A stretch of DNA of 64,000 nt from Candidatus Jettenia sp. AMX2. Lineage in GTDB: Bacteria > Planctomycetota > Brocadiia > Brocadiales > Brocadiaceae. This document shows positions 1 to 8,572 of this stretch, in pieces; the stretch's first letter is position 1, and the number at the start of each line of letters is the position of its first letter. Where the stretch lies: contig CP129469.1 in NCBI GenBank assembly GCA_030583665.1, positions 868,001 through 932,000 of the forward strand, in the 5' to 3' direction. The position numbers and the translations under genes are program-made. The notes beneath the pieces are model-generated. The model did not search any database. It had not been told where the DNA came from and worked only from the letters and a program-made list of their open reading frames with translations.

Positions 1-312
1 TGCGGCTGCAAATCAGAATTTGACTGTATGACTAATTGCTGCTGCAGTTTTAGTGAAAATCCGAATGCCTTTCAAATTAATAACAAAAGCCTTCATGCCT
101 TTATCAGCAGCATTAACTGTAATTATGGAAATGATCCGTTTACCGGTATAACTATTGCTGCAAAATATATCAAAGAGAACGATATACATCTTGCAGGAGA
201 ATCGTTCTTCTGTTTTCTCTCCTATACTACCCAGCTATATCCTTCCCAAATTATTGCATCCCGTCCGGAAAAACCACCCCGGTATTTCCTGAAAAAACAC
301 CTTTCATCATAA
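1..312 (+). CDS. C-terminal part of a Cys-rich protein (5' end outside window)
   Basis: Frame 1 is open from the first base to a TAA at 310-312. The visible part begins CGCKSEFDCMTNCCCSF, an unusually dense cysteine cluster, followed by about 85 ordinary residues. An internal ATG at 28 exists, but the open frame and the cysteine pattern run through it, so the gene probably starts before the window. I do not recognise the family. The cysteines could bind a metal or form disulfides. The next gene, an outer-membrane barrel with a Met-rich stretch and its own CC pair, may be functionally linked, but the 322-base gap gives no proof of an operon. Confidence 0.5.
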   Translation, partial: CGCKSEFDCMTNCCCSFSENPNAFQINNKSLHAFISSINCNYGNDPFTGITIAAKYIKENDIHLAGESFFCFLSYTTQLYPSQIIASRPEKPPRYFLKKHLSS

Positions 313-634
313 TTTTATACAACAGCATACATTTACCCTTGCTAGTCATTCCGTGCCTGATTTTCATCATGAACGCCCTGTTGAATGAACAGAAATTCCA
401 TGTATTTTCCGGATTTCTGCTCAGCACCTTGCGCGCCCCGGTTCCTGTTTTTCACTTTTGCGAAGGCAGGTTTTTAGCGGGTAAGTTTTGTGATGGCTTC
501 GCCTGAATGGCAATCATGACCTCATGTGGTATGTCATTATGGTGACATATACAAAGAGGTATTGTTTCTGCTTCTATGCTGTTGACCTTAAGCATTATTC
601 TGCCTGAAATCTGTATAAACAGAGGAGATATAAA
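313..634. other. Intergenic region without a recognisable gene
   Basis: This 322-base gap separates the Cys-rich fragment from the barrel gene. Short frames here have no convincing ribosome binding site or recognisable protein. It may hold the promoter of the barrel gene, but I see no clear -35/-10 pair and no strong terminator hairpin. Confidence 0.4.
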
Positions 635-1669
635 ATGAAAATCGTGGTTGCAATATTTCTGATTCTGGTATGTATTCCGAAGATTATTTATGCTCATGGT
701 GAATGTTGTTTATCGAAGACTATTTCAGAGGCGACGATATCGGGTATTACCCTTGCGCCAAATTTTGGGATTTCTTTTCAGTATGAATTTACGAGCATGA
801 AAACGATACTGGATGGTGACAGCAAAATTGGCCGCAACGAAGTACTGACGAGAGAATTGGAAAAAAGGCCCGGAACGGATAGATTTTCCATTCCTACCAG
901 GATGACTATGCAGAAATATTCCCTGGTCGGTTTGTATTCTGTTACAGAAAGAGTCCAGTTTCTTGCCGCAGTTCCCTATGTCGTCAATAACATGAATATG
1001 AGATCGATAAGAAGGAATACCATGGGCATGGACATGATTATGGACATGAAGATGGATACGGTAGAAGGCCTTGGAGATGTGACTCTTATGGGACTCTATA
1101 CGTTATATGCCGATAAATTAACCCCTCCGGCAAAAAAGCTTACTTTAGGTTTGGGGGTAAAAACACCCACAGGAAAAAACGATGAAAGGACAGCCTCCGG
1201 GAATCTTGTCCATGCCATGATGCAACCGGGAACCGGTTCATGGGACCCCCTGTTTTTTGTCAGCTATATGCGTGCGTATTATCCATGGGTATTTCAAACA
1301 AACTTTTTATACCAACTGAGTACCGAAGGAGATAAGGGGTATGAATTTGGGGACAAGATGTCATGGGATTTTATCACCAGGTATCAGATTGCTGATTTTA
1401 TCAGTCCCGGTATAGAACTCAATGTATTCTACTCAGGAAAGGATACCGATCACGATGGGAAATATTCAAGACCGGATACATCGCTTATAGACAACCTCGA
1501 CAACACAGGTTTGTTTTCTTTCTCCATTACCCCTTCTGTTCAGATCAGGATACCCAATACCGGTGGCAATCTTGATTTCAGGTTTCAAAAACCGATCTAT
1601 CAGAATGTCAGGGGTATTCAGCAAGTGACAGACTGGAGGGCAATAGCAGCAGTTGTATGGACTTTTTAA
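635..1669 (+). CDS. Outer-membrane beta-barrel protein (transporter-like), Met-rich
   Basis: A 344-residue exported protein. Residues 1-20 form a signal peptide (hydrophobic core, cleavage probably after IIYA) and the mature protein starts HGECC. The rest has alternating amphipathic strands and ends in Phe (VVWTF), the usual signal for outer-membrane barrel insertion. It resembles the large family annotated as transporter or MetA-pathway outer-membrane proteins, which are barrels of unclear substrate. A loop around residues 117-140 is very rich in Met and Asp (MGMDMIMDMKMD), and another carries DTDHDG; both suggest metal contact, possibly copper, but this is inference. The ATG at 635 follows a good GAGGAG ribosome site. 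Probably monocistronic. Confidence 0.75.
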   Translation: MKIVVAIFLILVCIPKIIYAHGECCLSKTISEATISGITLAPNFGISFQYEFTSMKTILDGDSKIGRNEVLTRELEKRPGTDRFSIPTRMTMQKYSLVGLYSVTERVQFLAAVPYVVNNMNMRSIRRNTMGMDMIMDMKMDTVEGLGDVTLMGLYTLYADKLTPPAKKLTLGLGVKTPTGKNDERTASGNLVHAMMQPGTGSWDPLFFVSYMRAYYPWVFQTNFLYQLSTEGDKGYEFGDKMSWDFITRYQIADFISPGIELNVFYSGKDTDHDGKYSRPDTSLIDNLDNTGLFSFSITPSVQIRIPNTGGNLDFRFQKPIYQNVRGIQQVTDWRAIAAVVWTF

Positions 1670-1886
1670 AATTACGTGGTGTTTAATTTTGTTGATTGAA
1701 TGAGGTATTTTAGATAGAATCAATGCAACCTGCAACCCGTCAGTGGTAAAATGACTACAACCAACGCCTTCAATCCGGCGACAAAGGAAGAGATTGGTTT
1801 TTTTGTCACCTGTAATGATATTTTTCAACGGTTATTGCACGAAGCAATCTTGTTTTTGATTATCGTATATACAGACACCACTACGT

Positions 1887-1920
1887 CATTGCGAGGCGAA
1901 GCCGGAGTAATCCGGCTTCG
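1887..1920. repeat. Dispersed REP-like hairpin (CATTGCGAGG family)
   Basis: A CATTGCGAGGCG head is followed by a perfect 10-bp stem, 1897-1906 with 1911-1920, and a GTAA loop. The same CATTGCGAGG head recurs at about 4027, 4089, 12730 and 29325. It lies just upstream of cbiA but has no T run, so it reads as a mobile intergenic palindrome and not a terminator. Confidence 0.75.
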
Positions 1921-1949
1921 CCCGGATTGACAGCAAGAGGAATTTTAAG

Positions 1950-3338
1950 GTGAAAAATACTCCAGTAACATTTCCCCGCATAGTGATTGCCGGCACACAC
2001 AGCGGTGTTGGCAAAACATCTGTTACCCTTGGTTTCATGTCTGCCCTGATAGAAAAGGGATATACGGTTCAGGGCTTTAAAGTAGGACCTGACTATATAG
2101 ACCCTTCCCATCATACGGCTGTTACAGGGCGTTTTTCCCGTAATCTGGATACATGGCTCATGAAGGAGGATGTATGTCTTGAATTATTTGACCATGCAAT
2201 GACAGATGCAGACATGGCAGTGATTGAAGGGGTGATGGGGCTCTATGACGGCTGCCTGGACGGCTCGGAATCCGGCAGTACTGCACATCTTGCCAGGATT
2301 CTGAATGCTCCGGTAATTCTGGTAATGGATGCAAAGGGGATGTCCCGCAGTGCAGGTGCACTGGTAATGGGATATATGAATTTTGATAAAGAGGTGAAGA
2401 TTTCAGGGATAATCCTGAACAGGGTGAAAAGCGACCGCCACTACAACGCCATCAGGAAATCTGTTGAGGAAAATTGCAGGGTTCCTGTGTTAGGATACCT
2501 GCCTTTTCATGAAGAAATCATATTGCCCGAACGCCATTTGGGTTTGGTACCTTCAGCGGAGCAGGAGTTCTCAAAATCAGTATACAAAATAATTGGCAAT
2601 TTGTTGTCAGCCACAGTCGATATTGACAAGGTGATAAGTATCGCACAGTCCTCAAACAGTCTCCCCACATTTGAAAAAACACTATTTACCGGTATGAAAG
2701 AACGCTTTCATTTCAGGATTGCTGTTGCTTCAGATGAGGCATTTAATTTTTATTATCAGGATAATCTTGATCTCCTGGAAGCATATGGGGTAGAACTTAC
2801 ATACTTTAGCCCTCTGTATGATAAATTTGTGCCTGCTGATATTAATGCGATTTACATAGGCGGGGGGTTCCCGGAACTCTATGCAGGTATGCTCGCTTCG
2901 AACACGACCATGAAGGAGTCTCTGCGGAAGGCTTACAACAGAGGGGTTGTTATCTATGGGGAGTGCGGGGGGATGATGTATCTGCTTGAACATTTAACAG
3001 ATCATAAAAAGAAGACGCACGAAATGTGCGGGATACTCAAAGGGACAACAAGAATGGAGGAGAAGAGGCAGGGGCTGGGTTACATTACTGTTGAAGCAGT
3101 GCAGGATACTATTTTCTGTAAAAAAGGAAAGAGGTTCAGAGCGCATGAATTCCATTGGTCATCACGGTATGTGCCTGAGGGAACACCTTACGCATATTTG
3201 GTTTCTAAGTGTGATGAAAAAGAAGCACGGCCGGACGGCATCTCAGATGGTCGTGCATTAGGCTCATACGCCCATATACATTTTGCGACCGATCCGGACC
3301 TGGTAAAACATTTTTTACAAACAATAGGAAAAAAGTGA
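1950..3338 (+). CDS. cbiA: Cobyrinate/hydrogenobyrinate a,c-diamide synthase
   Basis: This enzyme amidates the a and c side chains of the corrin ring using ATP and glutamine. At 462 residues it has the family's usual length. The N-terminal synthetase half carries the P-loop GTHSGVGKT at residues 15-23 and the corrin-enzyme signature VGPDYIDP. The C-terminal half is a class I glutamine amidotransferase with GGGFPELY, the nucleophile Cys in YGECGG, and a late His in AHIHF. The start is a GTG with AGAGG nine bases upstream. It fits the cluster further on that needs adenosylcobalamin for methylmalonyl-CoA mutase. No cobalamin riboswitch was recognised upstream. Four bases after its stop begins the next gene, so the two are probably co-transcribed. 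Confidence 0.92.
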   Translation: MKNTPVTFPRIVIAGTHSGVGKTSVTLGFMSALIEKGYTVQGFKVGPDYIDPSHHTAVTGRFSRNLDTWLMKEDVCLELFDHAMTDADMAVIEGVMGLYDGCLDGSESGSTAHLARILNAPVILVMDAKGMSRSAGALVMGYMNFDKEVKISGIILNRVKSDRHYNAIRKSVEENCRVPVLGYLPFHEEIILPERHLGLVPSAEQEFSKSVYKIIGNLLSATVDIDKVISIAQSSNSLPTFEKTLFTGMKERFHFRIAVASDEAFNFYYQDNLDLLEAYGVELTYFSPLYDKFVPADINAIYIGGGFPELYAGMLASNTTMKESLRKAYNRGVVIYGECGGMMYLLEHLTDHKKKTHEMCGILKGTTRMEEKRQGLGYITVEAVQDTIFCKKGKRFRAHEFHWSSRYVPEGTPYAYLVSKCDEKEARPDGISDGRALGSYAHIHFATDPDLVKHFLQTIGKK

Positions 3339-3341
3339 AGA

Positions 3342-3977
3342 GTGATGGATTGGATTGATGTATCGGTTACGATACATAGTGGTATGGTTTCCTGGCCTGG
3401 TGATCCTGACGTGTGCGTCAGACGTGTCTCCGATATGGAAACAGGGGATATGGTGAATTTAACCAGACTGGATATGAGTGTACATAGCGGTACACACGTT
3501 GATGCGCCTCTGCATTTCCTCAGAAAAGGCAAAGGAATTACGGATATGCCGCTGGGGGCTATGATAGGAGAAGCACGGGTAATAGAGATAACGGATCCGG
3601 AATCCATTAAGACCGACTTGCTCTTGCCGTATGCCATTGAGAAGGATGACCGGATTCTTTTTAAAACAAAAAATTCACAACGCGATTGGACTCAAGAGCC
3701 TTTCATTGAGGATTTTGTTTATATCACTACAGAAGCAGGACGTTATCTGGTTGAATGCGGTATCCAGACTGTTGGCATCGATTATCTTTCGGTGGCAGGC
3801 TACAAGAAAAATGAGGTTGAGCTTCACCGCCTGCTTCTTGGCGCGGATATCTGGATTATCGAAGGTTTGAATTTATCACACGTGAAAGCAGGGCGTTATG
3901 AACTGATCTGCCTGCCGATCAGGATTGCTGACAGTGACGGTGCACCCGCACGGGTGCTGTTGCGGCCGATGGCGTAA
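3342..3977 (+). CDS. Cyclase-family metal-dependent hydrolase (kynurenine formamidase-like)
   Basis: About 210 residues, typical of the Cyclase family (PF04199), which includes kynurenine formamidase and isatin hydrolase. The metal-binding signature HSGTHVDAPLHF is near residue 48, and an early DVSVTIHSGMVSWPGDP matches the substrate-side motif. Later residues include GIDYLS and EGLNLSHV, also family-typical. Either the GTG at 3342 or the ATG at 3345 could start it; the difference is one residue. It follows cbiA by three bases, but a corrin role is not implied by the family and the pairing may be incidental. The physiological substrate cannot be told from sequence. No other tryptophan-catabolism gene is visible nearby. 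Confidence 0.85.
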   Translation: MMDWIDVSVTIHSGMVSWPGDPDVCVRRVSDMETGDMVNLTRLDMSVHSGTHVDAPLHFLRKGKGITDMPLGAMIGEARVIEITDPESIKTDLLLPYAIEKDDRILFKTKNSQRDWTQEPFIEDFVYITTEAGRYLVECGIQTVGIDYLSVAGYKKNEVELHRLLLGADIWIIEGLNLSHVKAGRYELICLPIRIADSDGAPARVLLRPMA

Positions 3978-4026
3978 AAAGAGTTTCTAGTACAACGTTT
4001 CATAAAAACCTATACAAAAACGAATG

Positions 4027-4209
4027 TCATTGCGAGGAGTGGAGATTCCTCGCAATGACATTGTAAGGTCGCTGAGATTTTTCGTCTGTCATTGCGAGGA
4101 GCGAAAGCGACGAAGCAAACTCGGAGACTGCTTCGCTAACGCTCGCAGCAGGCTCCGCAATCTCTTGTTCTATAAAGCCTTAAGATTGCTTCGCTGTCGC
4201 TCGCAATGA
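4027..4209. repeat. Cluster of CATTGCGAGG dispersed palindromes
   Basis: Several units stand in tandem: CATTGCGAGGAGTGGAG with an inverted CTCGCAATGAC at about 4027-4061, then CATTGCGAGGAGCGAAAGCG from about 4089, ending in inverted GCTCGCAATGAC near 4199-4210. The units pair with each other. An open frame through this block is made only of the repeat and is not a gene. Confidence 0.75.
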
Positions 4210-4274
4210 CAATACATATGTAAACATATTTGCAGTACGATACACTAGCGGGAATGATGTCCTGACCTTCCTGA

Positions 4275-4805
4275 TTAATAGTTACCGCTCTCAAGCAGTG
4301 TTTTCCAGCGGTTTATGTGACCGTCTTCGTCGTTTTGATCCTTCTCGATCATTTGGCGCACATCTGCGTCCCACTCAACATCTTCGAGTAATTTTGCGTA
4401 ATGGTGAACCGCTTTTGTCTCAACCCAGATGCCCGTCCGCAGAATCTGCCGTTTGCCAAGAAGCCGGCTCAGGAAGCCGAAACAGAAGCCGATAATCCAA
4501 TACCCCATACGCATGACGCTCGGCCGTGCTCCGTATTCATAGAGTTTTACCTGAAAGTCCTGATGGTGCGTCATTTCGTTGCACATTGCCGTAATCAACT
4601 GACGGTTTAACTCCGATGCTTCTTTGGTAATCTGAAACCGGTAAATAGTAACTGCCATGGTTTCAAGATTGTGGAATACACGCAGCGCTTTAATAATAGC
4701 ACGCCGCCGCGCCCGGGGCATCGGCTCCCTGCGCAGCCTGAAATCCTCTTCACGCATCTGAGGGCAAATGATTTTGATATCATACCTGTTGTGATCAATT
4801 ACCAT
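4275..4805 (-). CDS. COQ7/demethoxyubiquinone-hydroxylase-like di-iron protein
   Basis: A 176-residue ferritin-like four-helix protein. The di-iron ligand pattern is complete and well spaced: Glu48, Glu77-x-x-His80, Glu129, Glu160-x-x-His163. That pattern and the length fit the COQ7/UbiF hydroxylase family, which hydroxylates a quinone precursor on the membrane. The segment around residues 100-116 is hydrophobic and could lie on the membrane. If the organism is an anammox planctomycete it would use menaquinone, so the true substrate may differ; that part is inference. The gene stands alone. The exported-protein gene at 4903-5496 lies upstream on the same strand, about 97 bases away. Confidence 0.7.
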   Translation of the reverse strand: MVIDHNRYDIKIICPQMREEDFRLRREPMPRARRRAIIKALRVFHNLETMAVTIYRFQITKEASELNRQLITAMCNEMTHHQDFQVKLYEYGARPSVMRMGYWIIGFCFGFLSRLLGKRQILRTGIWVETKAVHHYAKLLEDVEWDADVRQMIEKDQNDEDGHINRWKTLLESGNY

Positions 4806-4902
4806 AAAGACTCCCTTCCTTTCTCAGCAATTGATAGTTATGATTAAGGAAATGCAAACTTTCTTTTAACATCAACCGGCCACTCTTGGGCGGCCAGTCG
4901 GA

Positions 4903-5496
4903 TTAAGTGCCTTTTTCCTGCCGCTTTATAAATGCGTTGATTTTTTCATTTATTTCTTCAGCCTCATCCCTGCCCAGAATGAGTTCTGCAAAGTCAGTGG
5001 CTATATCTGCTGCCTGGTCAGAAGAAACACCTTTAACCCTCGAAATCTTCCATTCCCCATCTTCCACTATGAGGGTAAACTCCCCTGATTTATCTTTTAC
5101 AGGGAATGCACGATGTTCGAAAAGGAATTGTATCTCTTCCGGATCCTGGGTAATCCTGAGGGTTTCTTCCATATCCGGAACTACGGAATGGATTTTCACG
5201 ATTGCTGTGTTACTGCCTGCCGATGTATCTCCTATCTCCTGCCGGGCTGCATTATGGGCAAGATCAATAATCCTCGTTAACCTTGACGGGGTTATTTCCT
5301 TTACATATTTGATCAGTTCCAGCCACCTGATAATTGTGGTATCGGTTTTTGAGATGAAGGAATATGCCTTATCGTATTCGTTATTCCTTACGGCATCAAG
5401 ATATTTCTCCACTACTGTAACAGGAGAATCATGGGCATGGCTAACTCCGGTGAAGGCGGTCATCGTGATGAAAAGTATTGAAATTAATTTTCTCAT
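4903..5496 (-). CDS. Exported protein of unknown function (NTF2-like, lipocalin-size)
   Basis: A 197-residue protein with a clear signal peptide (residues 1-21, cleavage after SHA). The mature part starts with SPVTVVEKYLDAVRNNEYDKAYSF, the opening helix seen in NTF2-like/DUF4878 proteins, and contains a predicted strand stretch ending VEDGEWKISRVKG, also typical of that fold. These proteins are usually periplasmic and their ligands are unknown. The C-terminal 35 residues are charged and helical. I cannot name a substrate. The start ATG at 5496 is the only one that gives a whole signal peptide. Confidence 0.6.
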   Translation of the reverse strand: MRKLISILFITMTAFTGVSHAHDSPVTVVEKYLDAVRNNEYDKAYSFISKTDTTIIRWLELIKYVKEITPSRLTRIIDLAHNAARQEIGDTSAGSNTAIVKIHSVVPDMEETLRITQDPEEIQFLFEHRAFPVKDKSGEFTLIVEDGEWKISRVKGVSSDQAADIATDFAELILGRDEAEEINEKINAFIKRQEKGT

Positions 5497-5599
5497 ATTT
5501 TGTACCTCACAAAAAATACCATATAAAATGATTTATAAATTTATTGTAACAATTTAGTTTCTTGAAAAATGCCAATAATAGCGATGTTTACCGCACAGT

Positions 5600-5671
5600 G
5601 TAGGGGCGAAGCATTTGCAACAGATTGGTATAATGCGTTTATATCCAAACCGGCAAATGCTTTGCCCCTAC
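5600..5671. repeat. Long imperfect inverted repeat (GTAGGGGCGAAGCATTTGC)
   Basis: Arms at 5600-5618 and 5653-5671 are complementary over 19 bases with one mismatch and are separated by 34 bases. Such GTAGGGGC-AAGCATTTGC units are common dispersed palindromes in environmental bacterial genomes. No T run follows directly, so terminator function is not supported. Confidence 0.75.
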
Positions 5672-5838
5672 TTTTTCAAAAAACTAAATTGCTTAAATTT
5701 ATTATAATTCATTTTAGCATCATTAACCAGCTTTAATGACAATTATCGAAAATATTGCTTGACAAGCATGCGAAAAAGATGTTTAGTAAATATAAAATGT
5801 TAATTATACATAAAGGCGTAATATTTTAAAATCTAACA

Positions 5839-5985
5839 GAAAATACATCACGATAAGGGTAAACCCTGAGTGATCAGGGGGCGCAAAGAAAAGGGTCTTT
5901 AAGTATGTTGTTATGATTTTTCTCAGGAATGCAGAAAATATGGGGCCATGAGTCATAACTGAACCAGTTACCATACCGGTTCAAT
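5839..5985 (+). promoter_or_regulatory. Candidate GEMM-I (cyclic di-GMP class I) riboswitch
   Basis: The order of conserved pieces matches the GEMM-I aptamer. CACGATAAGGGTAAACC (5849-5865) aligns without gaps to the Vibrio Vc2 segment. It is followed by a six-bp hairpin (5864-5869 with 5874-5879) capped by a GTGA tetraloop, then GGCGCAAAG (5880-5888) and AGGGTC (5892-5897). A distal arm forms from GTTATGA 5910-5916 with TCATAAC 5953-5959, stacked on CTCA/TGAG. CAGTTACC (5965-5972) matches the 3' conserved part. The base equivalent to Vc2 G20 is G (5858), and A47 is kept (5885), which favours c-di-GMP over cGAMP. A TTGACA at 5759-5764 may be its -35 box. A strong terminator follows, then a nucleotide cyclase gene. 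Confidence 0.72.
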
Positions 5986-6014
5986 ACATAACTAAAGGAG
6001 TACAGAAAAGACAG

Positions 6015-6064
6015 CCTTACTGCCGAAGAGTGTTTTTCAGGCATCTTCGCAGTAAGGTTTTTTT
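6015..6064 (+). terminator. Intrinsic terminator, probable riboswitch expression platform
   Basis: Stem 6015-6029 pairs with 6044-6057 (14 bp with one bulged C) and is followed at once by seven T residues. It lies about 40 bases after the candidate aptamer and about 150 bases before the cyclase start codon, the usual place for ligand-controlled attenuation. The sense of control (on or off) cannot be read from the sequence. Confidence 0.85.
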
Positions 6065-6214
6065 ATTGAATGATATCATAAAAACATTTTAATCCGTGAC
6101 GACAATACAACACTTTCAATGCTTACGGACCGCCAAACCTGTTAAAATATTTTTCTTCATTTTATGAAAAATATTTCATTGAAAAATTAAAGAATCTATG
6201 CAAAGAGGTATTCA

Positions 6215-8476
6215 ATGATGCTCCATTTACGCAGGGCAATACTCTTAGGGTTATTTACTGGTCTGTTAGGAATAATGATCGGTTTTTTCCCTTTCGTGAG
6301 CGGTCTTGAAGAAAAAGCAGATCTTGATTTGTTATTTAGGTTGAGAGGTCCCCGTCAGGTGCCGCCGGATGTCGTTATTGTCAGCATAGATAAACATTCC
6401 GCCCAAAAACTCAATATCACCGGCGACCTTAAGGAATGGCCCCGGTCTCTTCATGCTTCACTTATTGAAAGTCTGACCAATTTAGGCGCTGGAGTTATTG
6501 CGTTTGACCTTCTTTTTCACGAACCTGCCACATCAGAGGATGACGATGCATTTGCCAGGGCAATCAGCAAGACGTCCAATGTTATACTCTGTGAATCACT
6601 GAGAAAGGAAACAATTCCTTTGCCTGACAAAAGGGGTCCTCCCGCCGGGGATATTCATATGGTGAAACTGGTACAACCAATTCCTCTCTTTACACAATCG
6701 GCTCTGGCAACAGCGCCGTTTCCCCTGCCTAAAGTTCCTGTCCGAGTAAGTCAGTATTGGACGTTTAAAACATCTGCCGGAGAGAGGCCGACCTTTCCGG
6801 TTGTTGCCTTCTATATCTTTGCATTACCGCAGTACAATAAATTCATACAGTTGCTGGAAAAGCATGATCCTTCGGTAGCCGGTAGATTACCCAGCGACAT
6901 GAATGAAGTAATTCATTCAAAATCTATGATAAGGGTTATTGAGGTAATCCGGGATATTTTCAGAAAAAACCCCTGGATTGCAAAGAAAATGCTAAAAGAG
7001 CTTGAAGCGTTACCGTCAATATCTGCGGATGCCAGAGAAAAACAGATTCTCAGGTCGTTGATACGGATTAACCACTACCAGGACTGCCGGTATTTGAATT
7101 TTTACGGACCTCCTGGCACCATTCCTACGATTTCCTATTATCAGGTATTGCAATTTGCGGATAAATTGAAAATTGAACAAAAGCCGGCCTATTTTAGTAA
7201 CAAGGTTGTATTTATCGGGTCTTCCGGAGATTTATACTCTTTCCAGAGGGATAGCTTTTATACGGTTTTTTCACAGCCGGACGGATTGGACCTCAGTGGA
7301 GTTGAAATTGCCGCAACTGCATTTGCAAACACCCTCGAGGATATGCCAGTGCTTCCTCTTTACGGGTATTCCTACTTGGGGACTATCTTTTTCTGGGGTT
7401 TTACCGTAGGCATTATTTGTTATCTCTTCTCTACGGGTATTTCAGCAGCCGGTGTTACGGGAATAAACGGTGTGTATTTGCTCTTTGCACTGTATCAGTT
7501 TGAGAAGGCAGGTGTATGGTATCCGCTGACTATCCCTCTTTTTATACAATCACCTCTTGCTTTTTTTACCGCTATAATAGGAAGATATGTTGAGGTAAGC
7601 AAAGAACGGAAAAATATCAAAATGGCTTTCAGACATTACATACCGGATGATGTTGTTGACCAGTTGTCAAAAAACCTTGCAGGGTTAAGAACACACAATC
7701 AGTTAGTTTACGGAACATGTTTATCAACAGACGCTGAACAATATACCTCCCTGTCTGAGACCCTTGATCCGAAAGAGCTGAGAAGTTTTATCAATACATA
7801 CTATGAAGCTATCTTTGAATCGATAAAACGGCATGGCGGGCTGGTGGCAAATGTAATTGGCGATTCTGCGCTTGCGCTATGGGTCATGACACATCCGGAT
7901 GAAGAACGCAGGGTACAGGCGTGCCTTTCGGCTCTCGATATACAATGGGGAATCAGGCGGTTCAATCAATCTTCCCCTTTTATGCAGCTTCCTACCCGTA
8001 TCGGATTACATTCCGGACATATGCTGCTTGGAAATATTGGCGCTGCAGATCATTACGAGTACCGTCCGATAGGCGATATAGTCAATACGGCAACAAGGAT
8101 AGAGGGATTGAATAAATACCTCGGCACCAGAATCCTGGTTTCTGAAGAAGTGATTACCAATGTTGATGATTTTCTGACAAGGGAGATCGGGAAATTTCTC
8201 CTGGCAGGGAAATCAAGACCTCTTGCAATCTTCGAATTATTGTGTCTGAAAGAAGAATCCAATCAACGGCAGAGGGATCTTTGTTTATGGTATGCTGAAG
8301 CGCTCGATGCATTTAAAAGGCAGTTGTGGTATGAGTCGATGGAAAAATTTTATAAAATCATCAGAATATACGGAGATGACGGACCTTCAGTATTTTATAC
8401 AAAATTGTGCAAAAAATACAGAAACAAACAGTATGGAGAATCGTGGAACGGGGTGATTTGCATGCGGAAGAAATAG
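6215..8476 (+). CDS. CHASE2-domain class III adenylate/guanylate cyclase
   Basis: A 753-residue membrane receptor. Residues 8-28 form a first membrane helix, residues 30-380 an extracytoplasmic CHASE2 sensor (IDKHSAQKL, ALPSISADAREK), then three helices at about 385-460. The cytoplasmic cyclase domain (about 490-670) keeps both metal Asp (STDAEQYT and IGDSALALW) and the transition-state Asn/Arg (IVNTATRIEGLNK). At the two base-specifying positions, usually Lys and Asp, it has Asn (NVIGD) and Glu (YEYRPIGD), so substrate is not predictable. A helical tail of about 70 residues, TPR-like, ends it. Start at the first of two ATGs, with AGAGG in front. A candidate c-di-GMP riboswitch and terminator lie upstream. 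The FecR protein gene follows after 96 bases. Confidence 0.9.
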   Translation: MMLHLRRAILLGLFTGLLGIMIGFFPFVSGLEEKADLDLLFRLRGPRQVPPDVVIVSIDKHSAQKLNITGDLKEWPRSLHASLIESLTNLGAGVIAFDLLFHEPATSEDDDAFARAISKTSNVILCESLRKETIPLPDKRGPPAGDIHMVKLVQPIPLFTQSALATAPFPLPKVPVRVSQYWTFKTSAGERPTFPVVAFYIFALPQYNKFIQLLEKHDPSVAGRLPSDMNEVIHSKSMIRVIEVIRDIFRKNPWIAKKMLKELEALPSISADAREKQILRSLIRINHYQDCRYLNFYGPPGTIPTISYYQVLQFADKLKIEQKPAYFSNKVVFIGSSGDLYSFQRDSFYTVFSQPDGLDLSGVEIAATAFANTLEDMPVLPLYGYSYLGTIFFWGFTVGIICYLFSTGISAAGVTGINGVYLLFALYQFEKAGVWYPLTIPLFIQSPLAFFTAIIGRYVEVSKERKNIKMAFRHYIPDDVVDQLSKNLAGLRTHNQLVYGTCLSTDAEQYTSLSETLDPKELRSFINTYYEAIFESIKRHGGLVANVIGDSALALWVMTHPDEERRVQACLSALDIQWGIRRFNQSSPFMQLPTRIGLHSGHMLLGNIGAADHYEYRPIGDIVNTATRIEGLNKYLGTRILVSEEVITNVDDFLTREIGKFLLAGKSRPLAIFELLCLKEESNQRQRDLCLWYAEALDAFKRQLWYESMEKFYKIIRIYGDDGPSVFYTKLCKKYRNKQYGESWNGVICMRKK

Positions 8477-8572
8477 GAGTGAACCTTATCTTTATGCTTT
8501 GTATAGTATACAGGGAGCAGGAATAAAAATGAGAGGGGTATAATCACTCTGGCTGCCTTAGGAGGTGCAGGC

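Noticed and set aside
1700-1949. Possible cobalamin riboswitch in front of cbiA
   Set aside because: No B12-box and no matching conserved loops were found; only a dispersed hairpin is present.
4024-4209. 61-codon frame
   Set aside because: It is made only of CATTGCGAGG repeat units.
5760-5830. Firm promoter call for the riboswitch transcript
   Set aside because: TTGACA at 5759 is good, but no -10 box lies at 17 bases; TATAAA is 26 bases away. Kept only as a hint.
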